This document shows, piece by piece, positions 1 through 9,495 of a DNA stretch of 64,000 nucleotides. Numbering within the stretch: the stretch's first letter is position 1; each line of letters starts with the position of its first letter. Below the pieces are notes generated by a model. It was not told where the DNA came from. It saw only the letters and a program-made list of their open reading frames with translations, and searched no databases. The translations under genes and the position numbers were made by a program. This DNA is from Alphaproteobacteria bacterium (lineage in GTDB: Bacteria > Pseudomonadota > Alphaproteobacteria > Micropepsales > Micropepsaceae): positions 116,899 through 180,898 of the forward strand of contig CANIHD010000002.1 in NCBI GenBank assembly GCA_947467345.1, given 5' to 3'.

Positions 1-1
1 G

Positions 2-640
2 GAAGGCGTGAGCGAGAACCGCGAATCGAACGCGTGGGTCGCGGACTACACGAATCCCATTTTGCAGCCATGGACGCGTGAGGCGCTGAAGAAAAACGCC
101 GATGGCGAAGAGGCCGGCATCGCACACATGTCGTTTCAGCAGAACTGCAAGCCATCCGGCGTGCCGCAGATTCTCAACCTTCGCTACAACGTGCAACTTC
201 TGCAGTCGGCGGATGTAGTGATGATTCTCTATGAGAACAATCAACAGGTGCGGCGCGTCTATATGAACCAGGCGCATCCGAAAAATCTGAAACCAAGCTG
301 GTACGGTCATTCCGTGGGCCATTACGAAGGCGATATGCTGGTGGTCGATACGGTCGGGCAATTGGAAATCACAGAGCTCGACCGCTTCGGAACGCTGCAC
401 AGCGATCAGCTCCATGTGGTGGAGCGCTATCGCGTGACCGGGCCGGACAGCATGGAAGTGATATTCACCGTAGACGATCCCAAGGCGTTCACCATGCCGT
501 GGCGCGGCAAAGGCACGTATGACCGCACGCATCTGCAAGAAGGCTTTGCCTTCCCGGAATATATTTGTCCTGAGAATAACCGCGCGACCAATCTCACCCA
601 GAAATTCGACATACCCACGGATGTGACGGCGGATTTTTGA
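2..640 (+). CDS. Uncharacterised protein, 5'-truncated by window edge
   Basis: The frame is open to the first base of the window, so the GTG at position 8 is probably internal and the true start lies upstream. The visible 212 residues carry a conserved-looking core, WYGHSVGHYEGDMLVVDTVG, that I associate with large families of uncharacterised exported proteins in Alphaproteobacteria and Acidobacteria. No catalytic motif is recognisable. Its stop codon abuts the stop of the convergent Mpl-type gene with no spacer. Function unknown; the signal peptide, if any, is outside the window. Confidence 0.75.
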   Translation, partial: EGVSENRESNAWVADYTNPILQPWTREALKKNADGEEAGIAHMSFQQNCKPSGVPQILNLRYNVQLLQSADVVMILYENNQQVRRVYMNQAHPKNLKPSWYGHSVGHYEGDMLVVDTVGQLEITELDRFGTLHSDQLHVVERYRVTGPDSMEVIFTVDDPKAFTMPWRGKGTYDRTHLQEGFAFPEYICPENNRATNLTQKFDIPTDVTADF

Positions 641-2044
641 TTATTTGGACAGCGTCGTCAGAAGATCGGCGGCGAAGATGGAGAGCGTGTCGTCGCGCGC
701 GCCCATGACGACAATACGGTCGCCGGGCTGTGCCAGAGCGAGAAGTTTCTCGCCGCATTGCGCGCGCGTCTCGAACGCATAGGCATCGCGGCCGGAATTT
801 TTCACGCCCGCAATGATATCCGCGCTACTGACTGAGCGGTCCACCGTGCCGCCGAAATAGACCGGATCGGGCATGATCAGTACATCGTCCGCCCGCATGT
901 TTTCCGCGAAGCAGGCAATGAACGCGTCTTTCATCAGCTTCAACGGACCGAAGCCATGCGGCTGAAACATCAGAAGCAATCGCCCTGGGAAATCATGCAG
1001 TGTCGCCATTGTGGCTGAAATCTTGTCCGGGTTGTGCGCGAAATCGTCGATTACCGTGACGCTGTTCGCTGTGCCGACATATTCCAGACGGCGGCGAATG
1101 CCGGTGAAGCGCTCCAGCGCGCGCGCAGCATCTGCCGGCGCCACTCCGCAGGCGGATGCGGCAGCCAAGGCAGCAAGCGCATTGGCCACGTTGTGACGGC
1201 CGGGCACCTGCATACGGACGGGAATATCGGCACCGCCGCTGCGCAGCATGAAACCTATTCCGTCCTGCGCGGGCGTGATGTCGACGGCTAGAAAATCGGC
1301 GCGTGAATCGTGCAGGCTATAGGTGCGTTTTTTATCCGGCGGTAGCGCCGCGGCTAGGGAAGCAGTCTCATCATTGTCGAGGTTGAGAATGGCGAAGCGC
1401 GATTTGCCGACAAAGCCGCGGAACAAAGCGCGCAATTCTTCCAGCGATTTGTGGTCCAGCGCTATATTGTTCACCACCGCCACATTGGGCGTGTAAAGCG
1501 CGATGGAGCCGTCGCTTTCGTCGACCTCGCTCACGAATATCTCCCCCGCGCCCACCAGCGAACTGGCAAAGGGCGTATCATCGCCGACGAAATTCTTCAT
1601 CACGGCACCGTTCATGACGGTGGGCAGCTTTCCCGTGTCATGCAGGATCCAGCCGATCATGCCGGTGGTGGTTGATTTTCCGCTGGTGCCCGCGATGCCA
1701 ATGCTTGTGGGCGCCGCGTTGAACAATTCCGCCAGAAGATCGGCGCGGCGGAGGAGTGGCGCACCGATGCGCCGGGCCGCTTGCACGTCGGGGATCGTCT
1801 CTTCAACGGCGGTGGAGATCACCACGGGAATTTCGGGATCGGTCACGCCGCTGCCATCCTGAGGAAAGAGGGCGACGCCGCTGGCGCGCAGAAATGCGAA
1901 TTTCGCTGCCGTGCGGCCCTGGTCGAGTGAGCGGTCCGAGCCGCCGACTGCGATACCTTTGCCCCGAATGATCAGGGCCAGAGGCAGCATGCCGCTGCCG
2001 CCAATGCCGCAGAAGAAATAGGCTTTGTGGTGAGTCATCGGCAA
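641..2044 (-). CDS. mpl: UDP-N-acetylmuramate:tripeptide ligase (Mpl-type Mur ligase)
   Basis: A 467-residue Mur ligase. It has the N-terminal nucleotide-binding turn ([10 protein letters not shown]), the ATP P-loop [10 protein letters not shown] near residue 117, the central-domain HK segment (NNIALDHKS) and the C-terminal DDFAHNP motif. Mpl attaches recycled murein tripeptide to UDP-MurNAc in the cytoplasm; MurC adds L-Ala to the same substrate. I favour Mpl because the divergent neighbour is an LD-carboxypeptidase, the other recycling enzyme, and no other dcw-cluster gene is near. A MurC-like assignment cannot be excluded from sequence alone. Confidence 0.75.
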   Translation of the reverse strand: MPMTHHKAYFFCGIGGSGMLPLALIIRGKGIAVGGSDRSLDQGRTAAKFAFLRASGVALFPQDGSGVTDPEIPVVISTAVEETIPDVQAARRIGAPLLRRADLLAELFNAAPTSIGIAGTSGKSTTTGMIGWILHDTGKLPTVMNGAVMKNFVGDDTPFASSLVGAGEIFVSEVDESDGSIALYTPNVAVVNNIALDHKSLEELRALFRGFVGKSRFAILNLDNDETASLAAALPPDKKRTYSLHDSRADFLAVDITPAQDGIGFMLRSGGADIPVRMQVPGRHNVANALAALAAASACGVAPADAARALERFTGIRRRLEYVGTANSVTVIDDFAHNPDKISATMATLHDFPGRLLLMFQPHGFGPLKLMKDAFIACFAENMRADDVLIMPDPVYFGGTVDRSVSSADIIAGVKNSGRDAYAFETRAQCGEKLLALAQPGDRIVVMGARDDTLSIFAADLLTTLSK

Positions 2045-2094
2045 AAGCTATAAGCCGGGCCTAGTATGACACGCAAACGGCGTTTCTCCGGAAG

Positions 2095-2922
2095 ATGACC
2101 AAAATCGGAATCGTTGCTCCCGCCTCGCGTCTCGATCCCAAAATCGCGGCGCGCGTGTCCGAATTTGCGGCTAAGCACGCGGGACTTGAGCTTCGCTTCC
2201 ATCCGCAATGTTTTCTTTCCCACGGCCATTTCGCCGGCGATGACGCGGCGCGTGCCGACGCTTTTGTGGATTATGCAAACGCCCCCGATCTGGACGCCAT
2301 TTGGTTCGCGCGTGGCGGCTATGGCTCGGGGCGCATCGCGGCACGCGTGCTTCCTAAGCTTGCGTTAGAAGCGCGCAAGAAAAAATTTCTCGGCTATAGC
2401 GACAACGGCACGCTGCTGGCGGCGCTCTACGCCAATGGCTTCAAAGGCGCTGCACACGGGCCGATGCCATCGGACATCGCCCGCGAGGACGGTGAAGTGG
2501 CCATTTCCCGCGCACTCGATTTTCTGACGGACGGCGCGTCGTCGGGACTGGAGCCTGCCGTTCAAAGCGGCGTTCGAACGGCCGCGTTCAACATCACCAT
2601 TCTCAGCCATCTTATAGGAACGCCGTTCCTGCCGAATCTCGCTGGCCATGTCGTGATGCTCGAAGAGGTGGCCGAAGCGATGTACCGCATCGACAGGGCG
2701 ATGCTTCACATCACCAGCAATCCTGATATGCGCCGCGTTGCCGGCATCATGCTCGGGCGCTGCAGCGCGATTCCGGAAAACGATCCCGCCTTCGAACAGA
2801 GCGAAGAAGATGTGGTGAAACATTGGTGCCATGTTTCGCACATCCCCTATCTTGGCCGCGCCGATATCGGTCACGACAGTCACAATAAGATCGTACCGTT
2901 CGGACGCCCGTTATTTTCCTAG
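2095..2922 (+). CDS. ldcA: LD-carboxypeptidase (muramoyltetrapeptide carboxypeptidase)
   Basis: A 275-residue S66-family peptidase that trims the terminal D-Ala from murein tetrapeptides in the cytoplasm. The expected Ser-Glu-His triad is visible: nucleophile in LGYSDNGTLL, Glu in VMLEEVAEA and His in DIGHDSHNKIVPFG near the C-terminus. ATG at 2095 is close behind a GGAAG element. It is divergent from the Mpl-type ligase with only 50 bp between, so a shared promoter region is likely, and it overlaps the 3' end of the convergent sortase gene by 12 bp. No signal peptide, as expected. Confidence 0.88.
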   Translation: MTKIGIVAPASRLDPKIAARVSEFAAKHAGLELRFHPQCFLSHGHFAGDDAARADAFVDYANAPDLDAIWFARGGYGSGRIAARVLPKLALEARKKKFLGYSDNGTLLAALYANGFKGAAHGPMPSDIAREDGEVAISRALDFLTDGASSGLEPAVQSGVRTAAFNITILSHLIGTPFLPNLAGHVVMLEEVAEAMYRIDRAMLHITSNPDMRRVAGIMLGRCSAIPENDPAFEQSEEDVVKHWCHVSHIPYLGRADIGHDSHNKIVPFGRPLFS

Positions 2923-3510
2923 TCGCGCGAGAGTTTGCCCCGGTTGCCGATCCGCCAGTACCACGTAACGGAGCGGGCTATTGAACATTCCGGTGAAGGG
3001 GTAGCAGGTCACCAGCGCGAGCCGCGAACCGCTGGGGCCTCCATCATGCGGATCAAGCCCCGACGCATCTGCATGTACAATGCGCGTCTCCACCACGCGA
3101 AATTCGGTGCGCCCGCCGTTCGCATTGGTCGCCTCGATCATATCGCCCGGCTTAAGGCGGCCAAGTTCGCGAAAATGCGTATCGCGATGGGCGACGACAA
3201 TGGACGTGCCGTTACTACCAATGTCGGCGGTGCCCGCCATGCGACCGGGACCGAATGCCATAGCCTCGCCGCTGGCATTGTTCAGAACCACGGCGCGAAG
3301 ATCGAGCTTGGGAATATCGATCTTCGCCACCGGGGTTATGTCGGCCCACGGCCAGGGCTTCGCCGTTTTGTCGCCGGCCTGCGCGCGGTCCCAGGCGCGT
3401 TCCAGAAGCACCTGGGCCAAAGCTGCCTTGGCCGGAATGTACAAAGCCTGGCCGATGAGAAAGGCGCCGACACCGGCAATGCTCAGCGCTAAGAGGCGAA
3501 TTTTCTTCAC
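2911..3510 (-). CDS. Class GN sortase
   Basis: A 199-residue membrane-anchored sortase: an N-terminal hydrophobic helix (LLALSIAGVGAFLIGQALY), the catalytic His in VVAHRDTHF, Cys in LVTCYPF and a downstream Arg (SPLRYVVL). This is the Gram-negative class that sits next to a single VIT/VWA substrate. GTG start overlaps the TGA of the upstream substrate gene (GTGA), so translation is coupled. It presumably cleaves the C-terminal sorting signal of that substrate at the inner membrane; what the substrate is joined to is not known from sequence. Confidence 0.9.
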   Translation of the reverse strand: MKKIRLLALSIAGVGAFLIGQALYIPAKAALAQVLLERAWDRAQAGDKTAKPWPWADITPVAKIDIPKLDLRAVVLNNASGEAMAFGPGRMAGTADIGSNGTSIVVAHRDTHFRELGRLKPGDMIEATNANGGRTEFRVVETRIVHADASGLDPHDGGPSGSRLALVTCYPFTGMFNSPLRYVVLADRQPGQTLARLGK

Positions 3511-5738
3511 GACTGCACCTTGGCGTCGCGCCGCGCGACCAACGCGGCAACGACGAGAAGGATGAGCCCAGCAAGCATCATCAGATTTGCGGATGTGCCG
3601 CCCGCAGCCAGCACCAGTTCGGACTCTTCCGGCGACACCGCCGAAGGCGGTGCGTTGTTCATTGCAAGCTGCGTCAGCAATTCAGCCGGAACGGCGGCTT
3701 CTTGCATGCGCGGTGCACGCGGGCCTTCTTCATTGAAGACTTTGTCGAAGTCCCAACCCGCCGGAAGATTCAGCGGCACGCGACCCGTCGTGATGCCCAC
3801 GCCTTCAGGGCGGCTGGGCGTGACATCCACCGCGACGAGGCTGGTCAAACGGCTTGTCAGATGATGATTGAGAGCGACATCGAGAACCGCCTTGTCGATC
3901 ACGTCAGCATCGACGCCGTAGACGCGGCTTTCATCAAGCGAAGCAATTTTGTTGCGCGCCCATAATTTCTCGATTCCCGTCGCCGCTCGCGCGCTTGAGA
4001 GGCTCAGACTTGCGCGCCATTCCCGGCCTGCAATATTGCCGGTGAGTTGAAGATCGCCATTGATACTCGGCGCCATCAGCGTGAGCACGACGGGTTCGCC
4101 CGCATAAAGGTCGGGAATGGGATTCGGCCAGGCTTCGCTGCCGGCCGGGTTCGGCCAATTCGCGACAAGCCCTGTCATGGCCGGGCGTTCGATCTTCGCG
4201 AACAATTCGTTCATCCGCGGCACGGTTTGGTCCGCATCGCTGACATAGGTGTAGGTGCCGCGTCCCGCACGCGCCGCGCCCGACATGAAGAAGGAATTGG
4301 GCGCCGAACCGATACCGACGGTGAAGAGACGCGAACGTCCAAGCCGTTCGTTGATCGCCTTGAACAATTGCTCTTCATTGCCGACCGAGCCGTCGGTCAG
4401 GAAGATCACTTGCCGCAGACGTGTTGCATCGGTCGGTGTGGGATCGGTCAGTGCCGCCTGCAAAGCCGGCAACATTTCCGTGCCGCCATTGGCTTCGAGA
4501 CTGTCGACAAACCGCTTGGCGCGCAGGAGGTTTGCTTCATTGGCAGCGACCGGCGCTTGGAACAGAAGCTCCATCGTGTCGTCAAAGCGAATGACATTGA
4601 AACGGTCTTCCGGCTTCATCCGTTCAAGACCGAGCAGCAGGCCAGCTTTCGCTTGGCGCATGGAATCGCCGGCCATTGAGCCGGAATTGTCGATCACGAA
4701 AATGGTTTCGCGCGGCAGAGCAGGTGCCGAAATATCCGACACCGGCGGAACCACCAGCGCGAGCAAATAATCCTTATCGCCGATCCGTTCCTTGAGGACC
4801 GAGATTTGCGGCGCGGCATTCGGAACCGGCGCAAAGTGAAGCGCAAAATCGCGGTCGGACGGGACATTGCCATTCGCCAGCGTAATCGACGCCGAATTGT
4901 TGCCGTCGCGCGTGACCGCGATTTGATGCGTCTCGCTCTCAACAGCCCCGAGCGCAAAGCCCGCTTCCAGCGCGACATGAATGCTGACCGGATTCACCGG
5001 CCCCAATTCGGGGCGCAGCACCGGCGAAGAAAGGCGCTGGCGATCCGGCACCGGATCGGAGACGCGGACATTCGCGCCACCATCGCCAAGTCCCACCAAA
5101 TTTAGGATATTCGGTTTCGGATTATAACGCGGCGCCACCACCAGCGGCACGCGTAGATCGTACCGCCCGTGATCGAAGCGCAACGTCTCCTGGTATTCGA
5201 TCTGCACGACAATGGTTTCGTGTGGGCCGATATTGGCGACCTGGTTGGTGAACATGTTCGGGCGTTCTTGCTCGACCAGGCTGGCTTTTTTGCTTTCCGC
5301 TTTCGCGGCTTCGTAGATGCGCCGCGCTTCCTGGCGTTCTTTGATGTCGCCCTCGATGAAGCGCTCGCCGATCTGCATTTTCAGAGTGTCCACTGCGGCT
5401 GTTTCAGGCAGCGGGAAGAGATAGACGCCTTCAACCCAACCTTCGGCCGGGTTCTCGAAACGCTGGGTCACGCGTATGCGCGCGACAGGGCCGGCGATGT
5501 CCACGTCGAAATCGGTCACAACGCTGGGCGCCGGGAGAAAGCAGCCCGGAACGCGCGTGCGCAGCAGCAGGGTTCCAGTGCCGGCTTCGCCTCGTCGCAT
5601 CAGCCCATCCGGGCAATTTGTCTCTTGCGCGCGGACAGAGCTGGCGGGAACGGCGAGAAGAAGCGCCGTCGCGCTCGCTGCGAACATAGATTTCAACGAA
5701 ATTCTTGAGGCTGCGCTGTGCGCCGGCGAACGCTGCAT
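3507..5738 (-). CDS. Sortase target protein with VIT and von Willebrand A domains
   Basis: A 743-residue exported protein: signal peptide (ALLLAVPASSVRAQ), VIT domain (about 60-190), VWA domain with an intact MIDAS start FVIDNSGSMAGDS near 345, and a C-terminal hydrophobic helix followed by RRDAKVQS. This matches the marine proteobacterial sortase-target family, and the sortase gene follows with a 4-bp overlap. The expected LPXTG-like box before the last helix is not obvious: the segment reads VLAAGGTSANLM. VWA/VIT proteins of this type probably bind protein partners at the cell surface or in the periplasm; the ligand is unknown. Confidence 0.88.
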   Translation of the reverse strand: MQRSPAHSAASRISLKSMFAASATALLLAVPASSVRAQETNCPDGLMRRGEAGTGTLLLRTRVPGCFLPAPSVVTDFDVDIAGPVARIRVTQRFENPAEGWVEGVYLFPLPETAAVDTLKMQIGERFIEGDIKERQEARRIYEAAKAESKKASLVEQERPNMFTNQVANIGPHETIVVQIEYQETLRFDHGRYDLRVPLVVAPRYNPKPNILNLVGLGDGGANVRVSDPVPDRQRLSSPVLRPELGPVNPVSIHVALEAGFALGAVESETHQIAVTRDGNNSASITLANGNVPSDRDFALHFAPVPNAAPQISVLKERIGDKDYLLALVVPPVSDISAPALPRETIFVIDNSGSMAGDSMRQAKAGLLLGLERMKPEDRFNVIRFDDTMELLFQAPVAANEANLLRAKRFVDSLEANGGTEMLPALQAALTDPTPTDATRLRQVIFLTDGSVGNEEQLFKAINERLGRSRLFTVGIGSAPNSFFMSGAARAGRGTYTYVSDADQTVPRMNELFAKIERPAMTGLVANWPNPAGSEAWPNPIPDLYAGEPVVLTLMAPSINGDLQLTGNIAGREWRASLSLSSARAATGIEKLWARNKIASLDESRVYGVDADVIDKAVLDVALNHHLTSRLTSLVAVDVTPSRPEGVGITTGRVPLNLPAGWDFDKVFNEEGPRAPRMQEAAVPAELLTQLAMNNAPPSAVSPEESELVLAAGGTSANLMMLAGLILLVVAALVARRDAKVQS

Positions 5739-5854
5739 GGATTTCCCCGAAGGTTGACAGTTGGATTGCCAACATCAGGCGCCGCGATTGCGGCCCCATG
5801 TTTCCCGGAGCAAGGCGGAGCGTGATTTTTTTGCGGCGGGATTGTGTTCGCGCG

Positions 5855-6937
5855 CTAAAGCTTCAGCGGTTGCAAATAGCCGGTGAGCTCCAGATAGCCA
5901 TGTCCGCCTTCGGTGCGCACCGCGCCTTCCCAATAGACAGGCCCGCCGGCGCGGCGGCTGTCCAATTCCTGATCGTCAAAGAGCGGCGTGATGCGCCACT
6001 GGCGCGGGCCTGAGGCGAGGTCCACCGACAGATCGCGCTCCACCGGATAGGCGGCGCCGGTGCGCGGCGAACGCCATTGGCGCCGCGTGGCAAAGCGGAC
6101 GTCCTCATGCGCGAAACGCTCCACCGCACCGTCGCCATGGCGGAGCGATCCGCCGGCCCAGATCGGCGCCCCGCTTGCATCGCGTATTTGGAACGCCATC
6201 AGCGCTCCACCGTCGTCGAGATTGATACCGAGCCAATCCCAGCCGACCGCGCGCGGATCGAGAAGGGTGGACGACCATTCGCGGTCCATCCAGGCGCTGC
6301 CGGTCACCGCCACGCTGCTCCGGCCGCGTTTCAAACTTCCCGTCACCGTCAAATGCGGCAGGCTGTAATAATGGCTGGCCTGGGCCGGATCAGGCCCCTT
6401 TTGGCTATAGCCTTCGTCGCCTTGCAGCAGGATCTCTTGCGTCGCCTTTATGTTGAGATCGAGCGCGAATTCCGCCCCGCCGGTTTTCGCGGCAAAGCTG
6501 CCATCGGCGCGCCGCGTCAGGCTCCAATCGTCGATGCGGATGTCGGCGTCGGTTTCGGAAGCGGAGGCTAGTCCAAATCCCGCGCGCGCGGCGCGCTGAT
6601 CGTGCAGAAGATGACCGACCGCAGGGTCCGAAAGCGCGGCATGGGCGAAGAGGATTTGTTTCGGCGCGAAGGCGCTGGGGTTGCGCTGATCGACGGAAGG
6701 GCGCGAGCGGAAAAATGTCACCTGGAATCCAAGGTCGCGCCCGTCCGGCGTTTTCAGCCAACCGGTGATGTACCACCACTCGGTCCGAAAATCGGGATGG
6801 GTACCGTGGTCGCGCGGGAAGGCGAGCGCAACGCCGGGGCGCACCTCGGGATAGACAGGCAGAAGCGGCGCATCCGCAGCGGTCGCGGCGGTGGCGAACA
6901 ACGCGAACAGGAGAAAGACGAAGCGCCGCATCACCAA
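5855..6937 (-). CDS. AttH-like lipocalin-fold exported protein
   Basis: A 360-residue protein with a cleavable signal (FVFLLFALFATAATAADA) and the family hallmark FRTEWWYITGWL at about 50. The AttH/CrtC-type family (COG5621, often called predicted secreted hydrolase) has two lipocalin-like halves. It is the last gene of a three-gene operon after an ABC ATPase and a MacB/FtsX permease, with a 7-bp overlap to the permease. That order is the attEFGH-like arrangement and suggests that AttH binds or processes a lipid-like substrate moved by the exporter. No catalytic residues are established, so the hydrolase label is not assured. Confidence 0.85.
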   Translation of the reverse strand: MVMRRFVFLLFALFATAATAADAPLLPVYPEVRPGVALAFPRDHGTHPDFRTEWWYITGWLKTPDGRDLGFQVTFFRSRPSVDQRNPSAFAPKQILFAHAALSDPAVGHLLHDQRAARAGFGLASASETDADIRIDDWSLTRRADGSFAAKTGGAEFALDLNIKATQEILLQGDEGYSQKGPDPAQASHYYSLPHLTVTGSLKRGRSSVAVTGSAWMDREWSSTLLDPRAVGWDWLGINLDDGGALMAFQIRDASGAPIWAGGSLRHGDGAVERFAHEDVRFATRRQWRSPRTGAAYPVERDLSVDLASGPRQWRITPLFDDQELDSRRAGGPVYWEGAVRTEGGHGYLELTGYLQPLKL

Positions 6938-9495
6938 TCCTCGCGCACGGCACGCACCGCGTCGATGCCGAGCGCCCGGCGCCCGGCCAGCAACGCCGTT
7001 CCCGACGCCGCTACAACCAGCGCCACGATAACGATGGCGAAAAGCTCAAACGGCAATTTCGTATCCATCGTCCAATGGAAGGATTGCGGATTCACCACAT
7101 GAATCAGCACCTGGCTGATCGCGATGCCGAGGCCGATACCGGCCGTGACGCCGACAATACCGAGAAGCGCGCCTTCGCCCACCAGCATCAGCGTGATCTG
7201 GCGCTTTTTCACGCCGATATGGCGCAGCATGCCGAATTCCTTGGTGCGCGCCAAAGTTTGCGCCGAAAAACTCGCCGCGACACCGGCAAGACCGACAAGC
7301 AGCGCGATCGCTTCCAGTAGATAGGTCACGGTGAAGCTGCGATCGAAGACGCGGAGCGCGCTCGCGCGAATTTCGCGCGGCTCAATGAAGAAAAAGCGCT
7401 GCGCCAGATTGGGCGGCGCCTTCGCACGCAAGGCGGCTGCAACATCCTCGGCGCGCGCACCAGGCGCCAGAGTTATGGCGCCTTCGTTGCGCAAGACATC
7501 GCCGGTCAGACGTGTGTAGTCGCGATTGTCCATGGCGATGGCGCCGTGTTGACGGCCATAGTCCCGCCACTCGCCGGCAATGAAGAAGCGCGGCGCGGGT
7601 GCGCCGTTTGTGGTCGCCAGCGGCAAGGTCATGAGATCGCCAGGGCGCTGCTTGTAAAGGCGCATCGCTGCTTCCGAGAGCCATATCGGCGTGGCGCCTT
7701 GCGGGACGGGAAGCGAACGCCCGAGCAAAGCCAGGCTGCGTTCCGGATTGGCGAGGTCCATATCGCGCGCCACCAATCCCACCTGCGGACGGTTGGGTGA
7801 AAGAAGAATCGGCGACACCTTGCCGAAATGGATTTCGGCGAGTCCTGTTGCGGTGGCCATCGCTTGCTGGACATCCGGTGGAATGCCGCCATTGCTCCCG
7901 CCCTCGATGCGCAAATAGAGGTCCGATGGCAGCACTGCGGTCAGCCAATCTTCCACCGAGCCGCGAAAGCTCGACACCATCACCGCCATGGCGATGACCA
8001 GGCTGGTGCTGGCAACGATGCCGCACAGCGCAATGGCCGCTTGCGAGGGCGCCCCCCAAAGGCGCTTCAGCGCCAAGTCCAGGGGCAGCGCCAAACCTGC
8101 GCGCCGTTGTAGCGGCGCCAGCAGAAGGCGCGCCAGAAGCGGCATGCCGGCAATGCCACCCGCGAGCAGCAACCCGATGGAGAGATAGCCGAAGAGCGGC
8201 AGCTCATTGATGGCGGGCATTAGCGCTGCTCCCACGCCTGTGGCCAATAAGACGATGGCCGCGCGGGAATCCGGCACGGTATTGGGGTCGGTCGTGTCGC
8301 CGAGATTCTTTAGGGCGACCGCCGGCTGCGCCCGTGCCGCTTCCATTGCAGGCAAGGCACTTCCCGCCAAAGCTGCCGCGAGTCCGAGCACCAGAAACAC
8401 GGCGCCCGCGCCGGGCGTCACCGCAAGCTCCGGTGTGGCACCGTTGAAATAGCCCGCACCGAGATCGCCGCCCAGAAGGCGAAGCGCGCCTTGGGCGAGC
8501 GCGAAGCCGAGCGCAAGACCGGAAATAGCGCCGATCAGCCCAACCACGCCGCCTTCGATGACCACCTGCAGCACCAGCGCACGGCGGCGTACACCGAGAA
8601 CGCGCAGAAGCGCGAATTGCGGACGCCGCCGCGCCACCGAAAGCGACTGCGCCGAATATACGAGAAAGGCGCCGCTGAGGAGCGCCACCAACGCGAGCAT
8701 GTCGAGATTGACGCGGTAGGCGCGCGACAAGCCATCGCCGCGCTGTGCTTCGCTTTCGGCGTCGGAAATTTCGGCACCGGCGGGAAGAACTTTCGAAATC
8801 GCATCGCGCACGCGCGCGGCATCAACGCCATTCGCCAATTTGAGATCGACGCGATGGAGGCGTCCCAATCGCCCAAAGCGCCACTGCGCTTCCGCGATGT
8901 CGAGCACCGCGAGGCGCTGCCCCTCGGCGGCCGCCGGCAGCGTGCCGGCAATGACGTAGCTTCCGGTGCGCCCACCGACATCGAGAACGATGGAATCGCC
9001 GATCGCGAGATGCGCCACATCGAGCGCGGCTTGCGAGAGAAAAATTGCAGATGGATCGAACGGGTCGCTGCTGCCTGCGCTTTGCCCCAACAGGCTGGGC
9101 GTGACATTCGCCGCACGGAAAATGTCGATCCCCAGCAGCGTCATTCCATTGTCCGGGCCACCGTTGCCGCGCGTTCCGGCAAGCCGCGCTTGCATTTCGA
9201 ATACGGGACTGGCGCCGGCGATGCCTTCCAGACGCGCCAATGTCGGATAAAGTGCCTCGTCGAATCCGAGCGGTGTGGTGGATTGCACCTGCAAATCCGC
9301 GTCGCCATTCACCGTGCGAATGGCGCGCGCGAATTCGTTCAGCGCCGACGCATTGATGAGATGCACCGCGAAACCGAGGGCGACACCGACTGCGATGACG
9401 ATGGCCGTAACGATGACGCGGCCGGGATAGGCGCGCCATTCGCCGAAGATCATCCAGCGCATCGCTTGGCGGCTGATGGCGCCCGCATCAGTCAC
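6931..9495 (-). CDS. ABC transporter permease, FtsX-like, double domain
   Basis: An 854-residue inner-membrane protein. One N-terminal helix is followed by a periplasmic MacB_PCD-like domain, then three helices of a first FtsX domain (LLSGAFLVYSAQSLSVARRR near 280), a second periplasmic domain and a second FtsX domain (LLEAIALLVGLAGVAASFSA). Such fused permeases resemble LolC/E or YbbP-type exporters that act on periplasmic or outer-leaflet substrates rather than importing. It overlaps the upstream ATPase by 8 bp and the downstream AttH gene by 7 bp, so the three are certainly one transcriptional unit. Confidence 0.9.
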   Translation of the reverse strand: MTDAGAISRQAMRWMIFGEWRAYPGRVIVTAIVIAVGVALGFAVHLINASALNEFARAIRTVNGDADLQVQSTTPLGFDEALYPTLARLEGIAGASPVFEMQARLAGTRGNGGPDNGMTLLGIDIFRAANVTPSLLGQSAGSSDPFDPSAIFLSQAALDVAHLAIGDSIVLDVGGRTGSYVIAGTLPAAAEGQRLAVLDIAEAQWRFGRLGRLHRVDLKLANGVDAARVRDAISKVLPAGAEISDAESEAQRGDGLSRAYRVNLDMLALVALLSGAFLVYSAQSLSVARRRPQFALLRVLGVRRRALVLQVVIEGGVVGLIGAISGLALGFALAQGALRLLGGDLGAGYFNGATPELAVTPGAGAVFLVLGLAAALAGSALPAMEAARAQPAVALKNLGDTTDPNTVPDSRAAIVLLATGVGAALMPAINELPLFGYLSIGLLLAGGIAGMPLLARLLLAPLQRRAGLALPLDLALKRLWGAPSQAAIALCGIVASTSLVIAMAVMVSSFRGSVEDWLTAVLPSDLYLRIEGGSNGGIPPDVQQAMATATGLAEIHFGKVSPILLSPNRPQVGLVARDMDLANPERSLALLGRSLPVPQGATPIWLSEAAMRLYKQRPGDLMTLPLATTNGAPAPRFFIAGEWRDYGRQHGAIAMDNRDYTRLTGDVLRNEGAITLAPGARAEDVAAALRAKAPPNLAQRFFFIEPREIRASALRVFDRSFTVTYLLEAIALLVGLAGVAASFSAQTLARTKEFGMLRHIGVKKRQITLMLVGEGALLGIVGVTAGIGLGIAISQVLIHVVNPQSFHWTMDTKLPFELFAIVIVALVVAASGTALLAGRRALGIDAVRAVREDW

